Below, piece after piece: positions 35,966 through 46,476 of a stretch of DNA of 64,000 bases. The stretch is taken from the NCBI GenBank assembly GCA_029448655.1, contig JACCLO010000006.1, positions 2,232,001 through 2,296,000 on the forward strand, given 5' to 3'. Source of the stretch: Wolfiporia cocos (taxonomy: Eukaryota; Basidiomycota; Agaricomycetes; Polyporales; Phaeolaceae). Every line of letters begins with the position of its first letter. Within the stretch, counting starts at the first letter, position 1. The notes under the pieces were generated by a model, which was not told the origin of the DNA, ran no database searches, and worked only from the letters and a program-made list of their open reading frames with translations. Position numbers and translations under genes: made by a program.

Positions 35966-36681
35966 AGTAGTGCTATGTCCTCTTTCGTTGTATACCTTAC
36001 ATGCTGGATTGGGTTATTTATACGCAATTCATTCTTTTTCGCATCGTCCAGACCGTTCCTTGGGTGTCGTCAGTAGCGGAACGAGCAATGATCTCAATGA
36101 AGGGGAGTTTGTGCTTGTGGCGATACCATGGCATTTTTTCATTGTGCATCGCACCGGGAATCGCCCGCAGATGTCGTCTCTGGCATCCCGGCAGCCTCGA
36201 AGCGCTGATGGCGTATCACATGAATAGTGCATCACTCTTGATACATATCTGATACATGTCTGAGGCCGATTGCTGCTTTCCGTGAGGACTTGCCACAGTC
36301 GAAACGCCACAGTAATGAACTGTGACAAAGAGGCGCCACAAGAGCCGGGTGATCTCGATCAAATTGACCGCATTAGGAAGGTGTCTAAGATCGTGCTGCC
36401 ACGCGCCGCAACAGACGAGAACAATCAGTACTAGTGACGCAACGGGAGATGACGCGGCTGCATAGGCTAGGAGTGGAAGTCTCGTCTCAGCTCTACTGAG
36501 TTCGCGTAGCCGCCGACCGCATCCCTCGCCTGTGCTATAGCTGCTGTCTTCATCGCCACTTCATAAGAGGCTTGGCACGCACGCACGACCCTCCAATTCG
36601 TCCCTCAGAGTCATACCTGCGTTCGTAAATATCATTTTTCCGAGTGCTACGCCCCTCATTTCTCCCTCAGACGGATCGCCC
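35966..36681. other. Intergenic region
   Basis: About 700 bases with no recognised coding pattern. Confidence 0.35.
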
Positions 36682-36909
36682 ATGCCCCCGAGAATGACAG
36701 CCAAGGAAGTTCCGCCTTCTGGCTTCCAAGAGCCTTCGGAACCGTCTGACATCACTCCGAAGAACAAAACCAAGACGCAGCTCATGTCTGAGCAGGAGGA
36801 GAATCCTCAGGTCATCGCGCACAAGAAGGGTGAGCAAGCCATGGACCGTGGAAGGGAGTCCCATGATGGTCCCAAGAGGAGGAAGCCGTCTGCGAGGTCG
36901 AAGTTGTGA
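36682..36909 (+). CDS. Small hypothetical ORF, 75 codons
   Basis: Opens with ATG and encodes a polar, Lys/Glu/Pro/Ser-rich peptide (MPPRMTAKEVPPSGFQ at the start, KRRKPSARSKL at the end). It could be the first exon of a larger gene or a chance frame; the next 1 kb contains relics rather than clear exons. No family recognised. Confidence 0.2.
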   Translation: MPPRMTAKEVPPSGFQEPSEPSDITPKNKTKTQLMSEQEENPQVIAHKKGEQAMDRGRESHDGPKRRKPSARSKL

Positions 36910-36974
36910 GAATCATGCGCCGGTGTAAGTACTACTGGTCAGAGCGTTGGGCATGATCTGACTGCCAATACTTC

Positions 36975-37190
36975 CCTAGTATCTCCATGTGTTCAAATTA
37001 CTATTTCTTTATATGGAACGTACATGGCAAAGCAATATAGTACATGTGATGCAGGCAAAACTTCAACCAAGACCAAGCAGCGATATCGGTTATGCAGCGC
37101 TGCCGAATCGAATTGACGGATTTCCGGTCAACCGGTCTATCTTCGCCTCTCGTGTGCTCTGAGACGACTATCGTGTCAGTATAGTAATAA
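36975..37190 (-). pseudogene. Relic of the 3' end of the coiled-coil gene found at 57-58.7 kb
   Basis: These bases align with 57,143-57,360, the 3' end and flank of the minus-strand coiled-coil gene. Shared strings include CTAGTATCTC, GCAAAGCAATAT, GTACATG, TATGCAGC, ATCTTCGCCTCTCGT and GAGACGACTA. On the minus strand the terminal exon reads TREAKIDRLTGNPS here and REREAKIKQLTSKSS there. Only the 3' end was recognised; the rest of the gene is not found next to it. Confidence 0.65.
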
Positions 37191-37943
37191 AAGATACGTG
37201 AACTCGTACCCCGGCCTCCCCGCGGACGCGACAGAGGCTGTATGGCACGAACGGCCCGCTGTGGTGTCGCAGGTGGGCGCTCGATCCTGAGGCCTCAGGA
37301 GAAGCTCTGTAAGGAGGTCGATGCCGACTTGGAGAAGACGGAGACGCGCAGGATGATCATGTGGCATATGCCGCACTTTGAGGCAGGTCTAGCTGCATGC
37401 TGAGCTGCCGATTACTGATTCATAATTCCCCAAAAAATCGGTTCGAGATGCGAAGGGGAAATTAACACAGGTGAGTTCTATCATATACACGTCTACCCGT
37501 GTGGCATGCGCGGGGTGCGCGGCTGACTTGCGATTTTAAGGTATCTCTCATGCATACGGAGGTGCATTGTCTGCGCCGCAAATCACGTACACTCTCCAGA
37601 CTCCGACCGCTCTCTGACAACCGAGGGCTTGAGAAAGAGGAAGTAACTGCGCTGTGCAAGGACCAGCAGGAACTGCTCACATACGACGAGGGAAGGCTCC
37701 AGGACGACTTCCAGCTGTGATTATTTATATTAATACGTTCGCGCATGTCTTTGCAGGTTAATTTAACTTATCCGAATGGAAGCGTACCGCTACACTGCAA
37801 CATTGGGATTGGAGCAAGACTCGATTGCGCAGATAGATAATTCTCATCAATTCAACAACTCGAAAGCGTGTGCATCTGATTACAACTACGATGACATGAA
37901 CTATGTCTTTTTATTCCCACGATACAGACTTTCAACAAACTGT
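37191..37943. other. Intergenic or decayed sequence
   Basis: Open frames of up to 94 codons exist on both strands. A plus-strand frame near 37,630-37,720 reads EEVTALCKDQQELLTYDEGR and might be a gene relic, but no family is recognised. Confidence 0.3.
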
Positions 37944-39554
37944 TCATAATTGGCGAATTGCGGACTTGCACTGGAATCCAATTTCCGGTATAAAATCTCC
38001 CACAAGACCTTCGAAATGCGGCAGGGAGACGTAGCCGGCTTTACGAGATGTCCTGCTAAGGTAATATCCCAACCCCACACGGAGCGCGTCCTCAGCGTCA
38101 TTCTGGATGGTCTCGAAATGCCCAGAGTATTGAAGCATTCTGCTGGTTAACTCCGCATCGGGAGTCGGTGAGACCGTAAGCAGCGGGTAGCTTGCAACAA
38201 ATGGTCGTCGAAGGTGTGGCGTCGCAGCTTCCAGTGCTTGCTGCGATGACATCGCGAAATGAGCGAGGTCATCTGCGCTCATCAAGAATCCCGCAATTTT
38301 GTCCAGCAGCTCCTGTGGCAGGCGCGCTAAGCGATTGTTCTGCGGCAGCATTTCAGGCTCTGTGTATTGATCACCGAGATGCGCTCTCAACGTTGAGCGG
38401 ACATCAAAACTGATGGCCTGTGCGAGCAGGGCGAGTGCTGTGATCCCTGGCGTGGATGGAGAGTCTGTATAATACAAGGGAGCAAACTGGAGTGCGGGTG
38501 TGTGCTCGACTATGGGGGACGACCCTTCCTGAGATGGCTTGGTGACGCGGATGACGACACAGTGAAAGACAGAGAAGGCTAGGCCATAGATGACGCTAAA
38601 CCTGTCGGCCGCATGGAGAATCTCCTTGACGGTCTGAGAGACTGCTGCCTGCAAGTTGTTCGCGTCGTCGAGATGAGTGCATACGCGCACACACAAGTCG
38701 CGCTGTGGCCACCAGAAGTCTCCTTGAGGCAGAGGGCTGCGACCTGGGACCTCTGGGGGTGGCGTAGGGGTGCCTTGTCCTAAACGTACATCACGGAATG
38801 TTCGGGTCGATTTCCGCCGCGGGGGTGGTACCGGCAGCAGGCTGGTCAGGCTGATCCGAACGAATGTTAATGCGAGCGCGAGGTCTTCCCGCGACATTTT
38901 GCTGCGACTTGGAACGCTCTGTAATTTCCGGAGAGGCGTCGTGCCATACATGCTGATGAAGTGGCCAATGCAGATCTCGACAAGTCGCACTCGCACAGAG
39001 TGCGATAGAGCCATCTGTGGCGTGATGGAAATGAGGTCTTCCAATTGGACGCAGGTCGGGGCGTAGCCATTGTATCCCGGGAGCGCACACTCGTCAACAG
39101 GTGGAGGCGGGGCCGTCCAATTGTACCTGTATTCTTCGGGTGTTTCAGGATGGTACGCTCGGCGACCATAACTGTCCTTTGATATGAACTCGCAAAATAA
39201 CTCAGGAGGAGGCAGATGGTCGAGGCGGAAAAGGGGAGCGCGATCGACGTGGAAGATGAGGTTATCAAGATCCAGTTCGTATACCCATTGAATAATGATG
39301 TTATTCGCGGGTTGCTCCCATGAAACCATTTCTGTGATCCCGTTGCGTTCCTTCGCATTAGCGTCATCCCATGTGGTAAAACACTCCTCGGCCCATGTTC
39401 GAAGATCATCGAGCCATTGCTGGAACTCTGCTGGGTCGGTTGGTATTTCTTCCAGTATTTTCACTCCGAGACCACTGGGGTAAGAGTCACAGTGATTATA
39501 GATGTACACATAACGGTTCTTGTGTCGGATGACTTTGTAGCCTCGCGTTCCCAT
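37944..39554 (-). CDS. F-box-like protein with a conserved MGTRGYK N-terminal domain
   Basis: A single exon of 536 residues. The start at 39,554 is preferred over the upstream in-frame extension from 39,917 because similarity with the second, broken copy begins there (MGTRGYKVIRHKNRYVY against MGGSYNVIRHKSHYVS). The N-terminal block then reads SGLGVKILEEIPTDPAEFQQ and WLDDLRTWAEECF. The middle is Pro-rich. The C-terminal part has RLARLPQELLDKIAGFLMSA with DDLAHFAMSSQQALE, which fits an F-box motif that would dock to Skp1. Such genes with a shared N-terminal module form expanded families in agaricomycetes. Substrate and role are unknown. Confidence 0.6.
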   Translation of the reverse strand: MGTRGYKVIRHKNRYVYIYNHCDSYPSGLGVKILEEIPTDPAEFQQWLDDLRTWAEECFTTWDDANAKERNGITEMVSWEQPANNIIIQWVYELDLDNLIFHVDRAPLFRLDHLPPPELFCEFISKDSYGRRAYHPETPEEYRYNWTAPPPPVDECALPGYNGYAPTCVQLEDLISITPQMALSHSVRVRLVEICIGHFISMYGTTPLRKLQSVPSRSKMSREDLALALTFVRISLTSLLPVPPPRRKSTRTFRDVRLGQGTPTPPPEVPGRSPLPQGDFWWPQRDLCVRVCTHLDDANNLQAAVSQTVKEILHAADRFSVIYGLAFSVFHCVVIRVTKPSQEGSSPIVEHTPALQFAPLYYTDSPSTPGITALALLAQAISFDVRSTLRAHLGDQYTEPEMLPQNNRLARLPQELLDKIAGFLMSADDLAHFAMSSQQALEAATPHLRRPFVASYPLLTVSPTPDAELTSRMLQYSGHFETIQNDAEDALRVGLGYYLSRTSRKAGYVSLPHFEGLVGDFIPEIGFQCKSAIRQL

Positions 39555-40087
39555 GGCGCAAGCTATGGTCGCTTGAGTGAGCTCAGCCGCATGGGGATGG
39601 AAGGCTGTTGTACGGTTGTACGCACCTTTCAGGCGAGCTGCTACAACGACAAATGAGATACCACAGACAGACGATACTATCTGGCCGCGGGGGTGAACTT
39701 CTAGTGTAGGATAGGTCCAACGCGCCCGAGGAAAGCGGAGTTTAAACCGACTCCCACGCACCTGTACTCGCACCCCTAAATCCTCGCTTTTGAGTAATGA
39801 TAATCGGGATGTAACATTATAAACATTATCTACACTACCGAATGTAGTGAGGCTTATGACGGCGCTGCTTTTTCTGGCGATCGAATGGGCACTGCAGAAC
39901 ATGGAGATGGTGAGCACTTCCGGGATCTGTCGGAGTCGGAATCCGAGGGAGGTGCTTCATCAGAGATCTCAGGAGAGCTGTATCCATCTGCTCTGCTCTG
40001 AATCCTTGGGCTGATGTAGTCATAGAGTTCCTCTGTTGTATCTCCGAGATGTAGGAGCCGGAGAAGGCACCGTGGAATATTGTCTTC
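39555..40087. other. 5' flank of the F-box-like gene
   Basis: The frame stays open in phase with the gene up to 39,917, but conservation with the broken paralogue is at DNA level only, so this is taken as 5' flank. A TCTTC at 40,083-40,087 is one half of a target duplication. Confidence 0.4.
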
Positions 40088-41099
40088 TGTCACAAGCCAA
40101 TTTCAATGCCTAGTAGAACACCCTAGGTTGACACCCCATTCACGCCATAAGCACCATTCACGCCATAAGCACGCTACAGCACTCTATCCGAGCCCAGCTG
40201 GAATCCTACGGCAACGCTAGTAGAGTAGAAGCCCTCCGCTATACAGGACACTACGGGCACTAGCAGGCCACCAGCAGTCTAACCCTAAACTCAGTCCAAG
40301 TCCCGGCAGCAAGAACCATACGCTGCCTAGTCCCTAAACCCCGGAGTCACGAGCCGACCCCTAGAGTCCAACAGGCTACGATAGCACGACGGTACACCTT
40401 GTACAACTAAGGGCTAACCATTGCACACTACGCTATACACCGACTAGGGGCACGGTCTACACTCGCACGTGACCCAAAGCACTAAACCTAACGCCTCGCG
40501 TCCACACCGCACGGACACTCGCCATTACTGGCATAGACATTATACTATACCTCATACGCACCCTGACCTACGAGTACACCAGGCAGGGATAATAACCCCA
40601 GGCTCTGCACGACTGAGAACCCTACCAGTCACAGAGCGCTACACCCCGATCGCAGCCGATCACGCTCGATCAACCTACACTATACCCGGCCCGCACCGGC
40701 CAACCCCGATCGCGGCAGACCACGCCCGATCACGGACTTAGAACCCCGCCATTACCGGCGCGTCTACGATCGACGAGAACCACCGATTGAACCTGACAGA
40801 TTGGCTACTCATTAGATCCGCCCCCTGTACGCTACGTCGCCATGGACATCTTGCATACCAGCGCTCCGATGCCATTACCGGCCCGTAGCTCATAGCCAGT
40901 TAGATACCCATACGTAGAGGCCTCTGAGCCGCCGTACACAAACATGTACAAATAGATTAGGAGTATATATGCCGGACAGTCTTGAGCGTAACCCTCAGAC
41001 TTGTCTTGGCCTTTTGTGCCTTGAGATGCCCGGACCAGGAAGGCGCTTTCATGCGACCCACCTTCCCCCGGTGTGTGTCTTAAGGTTGCGCTTGTGTCA
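40088..41099 (+). repeat. Solo LTR, family A, plus orientation
   Basis: Runs from TGTCACAAGCC to GCTTGTGTCA and is flanked by the 5-bp duplication TCTTC (40,083-40,087 and 41,100-41,104). Its whole length is similar to the reverse complement of 60,077-61,131. With no internal region, it is the product of recombination between two LTRs of a former element. It carries many CCGATC/GATCGC-type repeats and a TATATA near its 3' part. Confidence 0.88.
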
Positions 41100-41104
41100 T
41101 CTTC

Positions 41105-41590
41105 AGCCTGCAGAAATTATTGAAAGGCAATTACTTGCTGATTGTCCTGACCGAGCGCTTTCAGTCGGGGTTTGAGCTACTCTCCCTTCTGGGAAATGTT
41201 CCCACGATATCTGCAAGGATTACACTTTCGTCCAGTGTGGTGTCGATGAATGTGTCCCCGGATAGGTCAAGCGCAGTGTAGTTCCCGTTGAGGTGTATAT
41301 GAAAATTCTAAATTCGTTGGGAATGTGCACTTCGAGATCGGGTTCGTAAGTCTTATCTATTTAAGCGATAAGCGTAACTTAATCCATATATGTGGGATTT
41401 ATACTTTATGCCTCAGTTGTGAGATCAAAGGAATGCCTATCGTGTCTATGTGATATCGCATGGCCTCTCGACAGCCGGGCGAGAGAAGTAGGTGGGTAGG
41501 GATCTTCGATGGAGGGACTCGACGTTTCAAGGGCTTGACTTGGCTTAGGAGTGATGCTGGACGTATTGAAATGACTCGAAATGGTGTAAT
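41105..41590. other. Spacer between the solo LTR and the hAT element
   Basis: No coding pattern. It ends with GGTGTAAT (41,583-41,590), the left target duplication of the hAT element. It might be further decayed F-box-gene sequence, but I could not align it. Confidence 0.35.
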
Positions 41591-41736
41591 TAGTGTTGCC
41601 GAAGTTCAGTTCAGAACCAAGGTTCAGAACCTGAACCGCCTGAACCGAACCTAGGTTCAGGTTCAGTCCAGGTCCAGTTCAGGGTAGGACATCAAGGTTC
41701 GGTTCTTGGTTCAGGGGGGTCATGGGTACCCTTGTA

Positions 41737-42336
41737 TAGTGATGTGCAAAGCACGGCTCAAAGCCGTGAGCCGGGCCTGGCCGAGCCGACTTAAGCCGGG
41801 CCGAGCCGAGCCTGGGGGGCGGCTTAAGATGGCTCAGGGCCCGGCTTGGATCGTGAGCCGGCTGTAGCCGAGCCCTGAGCCGGTGGCTTTAGGCGCGCAG
41901 CTGTGGTGTTGTTAAAATTAGCGAAAATGGTTTAAGATTTTGCATCAATTCGCCTTATATGATCTCAACGGCCATTACAATGACTTGTGATCTGCTAACA
42001 CAGTGTGGAACGTTGTGACTACTGTTGCAATCTGGGTTGTGATCGAGATCTGGATTTTCGGTCAACATCATAAGCAGCTGTAAAAACACTTGTAGATCAG
42101 ATTATATAGTAGACATATAAGCATTCTGAATATGTTGTGCTGTCATTTGAACTGCACAAGCCAATAATTCCGAGGTCCTACCTGATTACCCATAAGCCCC
42201 GGCCTGAGCTTGAGCCGGGCCCAAGCCGGCCTGAGCCATCAAGGAGGGCCCGGCTTGACATTTCGCTGAGCCCGAGCCCTTCAAAGCCGGGCCCAAGCCC
42301 CGGGCTTTGAGCCGAGCCATGCTTTGCACATCACTA
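41737..42336 (+). mobile_element. Inner hAT-type MITE nested in the outer one
   Basis: A 600-bp element with inverted ends TAGTGATGTGCAAAGCA and its complement. The flanks are CCCTTGTA (41,729-41,736) and CCCTTGAA (42,337-42,344), an 8-bp target duplication with one changed base. Subterminal sequence is dense in AGCCGGGCC/GGCTCGGC repeats; the middle is A/T-rich. Confidence 0.82.
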
Positions 42337-43061
42337 CCCTTGAACCAGGTTCGAACCAGACTGAACCTTGAACCACATAGCATTAACATATTCTGTGTAT
42401 CCACTGGTGGATAAGCATCAATTACAATTATGTTCTTGCCATCTTTGCTATAGTGTTGTTGCAGTAAGTTATGGATAGCTGGCTTCACCATAGCAAGCAC
42501 CAGCACTCATATACTCTAGTCTCCCAATATGGCAAGGGCTCAACCCCATGCTGGGATCACCATGCTTTCTGTGGCACTGGGCTGCATTTGTTGCTGTCAG
42601 ATGAAGTAAGAAATGTAGAAGATTATGTTCCACTTCATATCCATGATCCTAGGTTATATACAGTGTTGTCTAAGAATGGTTTGTTATTGAGGTTTGCCTC
42701 AGGCTAATTCACAATCATAAACTCTGATTACTGAACTGCTCAAAATGGCTGCCTTGAGTGATTATTGTGCATCTAAAATTTATGTTTACCACTCTAATCA
42801 AGATTAAGAGCCACTTTGGAATTCAGCCCAATAGACACCAAATGGAGGCACTGCAGAACTTGAAGTGTGATTACTTTAGTGGGTTCAATAGTGCCGGGAA
42901 TGACGTAGGCAATAGAGAGCAATTGGTATACATAGAAAGGTGCATGAAGTTGGTGTCTAAATTATTATTTTTACACTCTATAGAAGCAAGTAACTTAGCG
43001 GTTCGAAGCTAGTTCGAACCATGAACCGAACCTGATGAACCAGTTCACCAGGTTCAGTCCA

Positions 43062-43135
43062 GGTTCAGTCCAGGTTCAGGTTCAGGTTCAGGTTCAGGTT
43101 CAGGTTCAGGTTCAGGTTCAGGTTCAGGTTCAGGC
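43062..43135. repeat. GGTTCA hexamer tandem repeat
   Basis: About twelve consecutive copies of the hexamer AGGTTC in the right subterminal region of the outer hAT. They are probably expanded transposase-binding motifs. Confidence 0.9.
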
Positions 43136-43212
43136 TCCCTGCAGTCGGTTCAGTTCTGGGTTCAGCCCTAGACCCCCCTGAACCTGAACCGAACTGAACT
43201 TCGGCAACACTA

Positions 43213-43636
43213 GGTGTAATTTCTGTCACTTTGAAGGCTATATGATGACCGAGTGTTGTGTTCTCTTGCAAGCAGCAGTATGTACATGTCACGGCATAAC
43301 CAGTGTATTCTGAGAGCACAGTTTCGTCAACAGGTGGAGGCGGGGCCGTCCAAATGTACCTGTATTTTTCTGGTGTTTCAGGATATTACACGTCGCAGCC
43401 ATAACTATTACTTGATAAGAATTGGCAAAATATTTCAGGAGGAGGCAGATGGTCGAGACGGAAAAGGGGAGCGCAATTGACGTGGAAGACAAGGTTATCA
43501 AGATCCAGTTCGTAGACCGATTAAATCCCAATGATACTTCTAGGCTGCTTCCAACTTGTTCTATGAAATCCCTGTGCTCATATCGGTCTGCCTTGTCCTA
43601 CTTATCAAAACACTCTTCAGCCCATATCCGAAGATC
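43213..43636 (-). pseudogene. F-box-gene relic, piece 1 (central part)
   Basis: Bases 43,290-43,636 match 39,060-39,408 of the intact F-box-like gene: TCGTCAACAGGTGGAGGCGG, GGTGTTTCAGGAT, GGAGGAGGCAGATGGTCGAG, AAGATCCAGTTCGTA and AAACACTCTTCAGCCCAT. Indels break the frame. It stops abruptly at the AGATC duplication where a solo LTR begins. Confidence 0.85.
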
Positions 43637-43874
43637 TGTCACAGATTATCTGTGGCATAGGGTGTGCCCCAGCGGCACATGACTTGGATAGGTGGTTTAC
43701 TTGGTTACTTTTACGTATCTCTCGTATTTAGTTAACGGTCACAGCTCAGCTTATGCAAGTGTAGCACATGATCACCCTCGTGATCCTGTAGTGCACGGAC
43801 CATCACATTAGGGTAGTCACTTAGATATGTGTTACGCGGAAGACATGTATATAAGCCAGCGCATGAGGTCTTAC
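43637..43874 (+). repeat. Solo LTR B, left part
   Basis: Starts TGTCACAGATTATCTG directly after AGATC (43,632-43,636). The Ty3/gypsy element interrupts it at 43,875; the rest resumes at 52,269. Reassembled it would be about 413 bp, with a TATATAA near 43,849 in the left part. Confidence 0.8.
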
Positions 43875-44582
43875 TGTTACGATTATTTTGATTTTTCGAA
43901 TATCTGCAGAACTCACCACCGGTCGAATACGATACAGGGACTTGTTGCGCAACCAACTCCCCTGGCTACTCGTGACTCTACTGGGTGCATCCCCAGTTGT
44001 ACTAGTCTATAGGGCGCGTTTCATCGCTGGCAGATCCAACTCTGCCACCGTTTCATGTTCATCGTTTATTAGCTGATAGATGGCGTTCAACCGCCATCAT
44101 TCCTATCTATCGTCTCGGATATATCACTACATACGTATCAAACGTTTGGTACTATAGCGTAGATAGTAGCGGTGACATCTGGGACAGGCTTGACCCCTGA
44201 AAGCTAACGTAGTATATAAACTCGTGTACTTACTGTCGAGGCTCTTTAGCTCGACCTTGTTGTATAAACAAGAAGTCTTATACTCGTTCTCAAACGTAGG
44301 AAACTACACTTAGTATTTCTCACTCGAGCAACTGAACGACTAAGTCCTCGAAGTGCACACTGACTTCTCGGACTTAGGCAAGTCTTATATTCTATTAGAC
44401 TTGCACCTGAACAGATTATATCCTCTAACGCGTATTGGGTATTAACCGATCTCCTAAGAACTTCACTTAGGACCCGAAGGCATCTAACAAGTATTTGCCT
44501 TGCATACGGCTACACGCCTACGTGCAGAAGAACGATCTATATTCGCGACTCGAATATACGAACGGGTATTCGACCCGTAACA
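43875..44582 (+). repeat. 5' LTR (708 bp)
   Basis: Begins TGTTACGATTATTTTG and ends CGACCCGTAACA. It contains TATATAAACTCGTG near 44,213, a likely promoter, with the U3-R border downstream. It differs from the 3' LTR by two substitutions that I can see and by 74 extra bases near 44,315-44,390. Confidence 0.95.
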
Positions 44583-44628
44583 GAAGGTCGAGCTTATCAC
44601 ACCCTCACCTACCACGGTGTAAGGGCAC

Positions 44629-46476
44629 ATGATATTTGGACCAGAATTCCCAGCACGACTGATTGAACTCTTGCCCGAGGACATTCAGGGAGTCTTCAGA
44701 CTCAACCGATACGAGTGGACTGACACCATTGGAGCCTTCCGTAACCGCGGAGGAATTGTTGTCATTCCAAGAGAAGATAGGGCATCGAAGTGGGTAGAAA
44801 TATACCCCTCCGCAAGAACGACCGCTTGGGAAATAACGCGTGAAGCGTTCGAACGATTCGGAGAAATTCCTCCGATGTCAACCGCGACGTTGACCGAAAA
44901 CGAAACCGAAACCATCAACAGAACCTTCGATGCCGATGGAAATACGAATCAGCCTTCGGGCGCCACAGGAATGGCAGGAATTGAGCGCATCGGAGATGAT
45001 GGGAGAAATCCTGGAAATCTTACAGGAACAGATAACAGCCAGACCGGAGGACAGGACCCTCCAGGATTTATATCTGCTTTTGCGCAGAGTGGGATTGGGC
45101 CTATGGCTGGAGGAACAGACCTCTTTGGAAACCCCCCACAGAACGCACCCGGAATGGGTAGCGGAGGAAATCCGTCTTGGACTAGCCCAAGCGGAGGAAT
45201 GGGAACGACAAACCCAGGAACATGGCCTTCAGGCCTATTTGGACGAACCTCCGCAGGTACAAGCGGAGGAGGACTGGGAGGAAACTTCGGACTCGGAGGA
45301 GGGAACGCCCCCCCTCCTGGAGGACTCGGAGGAGGAACCCCCGCAAACCCCGGAGGAGGAAACCCTGGAGGGAACCCAGGGAACCCTGGAGGAAACCCAG
45401 GAAACCCGGGTGGAGGATACCCGGGAGGAGGAGGACCCCCAGGCGGGCCTCCGCCACCGAATGCGCCGCAGCCCCAACCTCCGGCGCCGAACCCGTACTA
45501 CCGACCCCCAATGATAAAGATCAATCCCCCAGACGTATTCAACGGGGAACAATCCGACATGCAGAACTTCATAAACCAGTGCAATTCCTGGTTTACGATG
45601 TACGAAACGTCATTCCAGAACGACGTTCAGAGAGTGATCTTTATCCTCTCTTATATTTCGAACAAGGGGAAAACGGGCCAATGGAAACAGAACTATCACC
45701 GGGTTTATACGAACCCCCTAACAAAACGATTCTTCCCGCCTAGTCTCGCACAATTTGATGCAGACTTTCAGAAAGCCTTCGGAGCCATCGAAGAGGTACA
45801 GAAGGCGCGGAAGAAAATCCTAGAGGTAGCCCAGGACAGAAAGGACATCGATGATTATATCACCGAGTTCAACAACTTGGCCGGGAAGGCCCAGTACGAT
45901 CGATACAGCGCAGACGGAAACGCGTTGCTCATAACCCTCTTCGAGAAAGGGTTACCCGAACATACAACCCGATATATCATCGGCGTTCGACCGCTACCAG
46001 CGACCATTGATGAATGGCAGTCCGCTGCCTCATACTATGAAAATACGTACAAGATATTCTTGAAACGGGATAAGCCGTTTATCAAGAAGAAGGCTTGGCA
46101 AGCCTCGAACCAGAATAACGGACGCACTAGTGCTCCTCAGACGACCGCACCGAAAGATCCGAATGCGATGGATGTAGATCGAATGACCACCCAGGAAAGG
46201 GACGATCACATCAAGAAGGGCAAGTGTTTCACCTGCCATCAGCCAGGGCATATGTCGCGAGATTGCCCGAAGAAGCCAAGGAAGCCAGCCCGCCCTAGGC
46301 GGACTACTCGAAAGACCGAAGAAGAAGAAACCGAGCAAGAAGCCCGCATCGAAGAAGTCTCCGAGGAAGAAACTGAATACATCACCGCTAACAGAGCGGT
46401 CACAGCAATTAGGGCTCTGAAAGCCAAGAACCCCGAGCTCCTAGCACAGCTCGTAGAAGAACAGGATTTTGCCTAG
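44629..46476 (+). CDS. gag: Gag polyprotein (capsid and nucleocapsid)
   Basis: 615 codons from ATG 44,629 to TAG 46,474-46,476. The first third is polar, then comes a striking Gly/Pro/Asn-rich stretch (about residues 170-280, repeats of GGNPGNPGG), then a capsid-like helical domain beginning near INPPDVFNGEQSDMQNFINQ, and a CCHC zinc knuckle CFTCHQPGHMSRDC (C-x2-C-x4-H-x4-C) near residue 535 before a basic, then acidic tail. Gag builds the virus-like particle and binds the RNA genome. The stop is preceded by GAT TTT GCC TAG, where a -1 slip on TTT would enter the protease frame. Confidence 0.92.
   Translation: MIFGPEFPARLIELLPEDIQGVFRLNRYEWTDTIGAFRNRGGIVVIPREDRASKWVEIYPSARTTAWEITREAFERFGEIPPMSTATLTENETETINRTFDADGNTNQPSGATGMAGIERIGDDGRNPGNLTGTDNSQTGGQDPPGFISAFAQSGIGPMAGGTDLFGNPPQNAPGMGSGGNPSWTSPSGGMGTTNPGTWPSGLFGRTSAGTSGGGLGGNFGLGGGNAPPPGGLGGGTPANPGGGNPGGNPGNPGGNPGNPGGGYPGGGGPPGGPPPPNAPQPQPPAPNPYYRPPMIKINPPDVFNGEQSDMQNFINQCNSWFTMYETSFQNDVQRVIFILSYISNKGKTGQWKQNYHRVYTNPLTKRFFPPSLAQFDADFQKAFGAIEEVQKARKKILEVAQDRKDIDDYITEFNNLAGKAQYDRYSADGNALLITLFEKGLPEHTTRYIIGVRPLPATIDEWQSAASYYENTYKIFLKRDKPFIKKKAWQASNQNNGRTSAPQTTAPKDPNAMDVDRMTTQERDDHIKKGKCFTCHQPGHMSRDCPKKPRKPARPRRTTRKTEEEETEQEARIEEVSEEETEYITANRAVTAIRALKAKNPELLAQLVEEQDFA

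Larger units (their letters stand above)
41591..43212 (+). mobile_element. Outer hAT-type element, non-autonomous
   Basis: Ends are perfect inverted repeats TAGTGTTGCCGAAGTTCAG and its complement, with 8-bp duplications GGTGTAAT on both sides (41,583-41,590 and 43,213-43,220); both are typical of hAT. Subterminal regions are built from short GGTTCA-type repeats in opposite orientation. No transposase pattern was recognised inside. A second hAT element sits within it. Confidence 0.88.

Noticed and set aside
39555..39917. N-terminal extension of the F-box-like protein to 657 residues
   Set aside because: The similarity with the second copy has protein character only from MGTRGYK on, and the extension has no family pattern.
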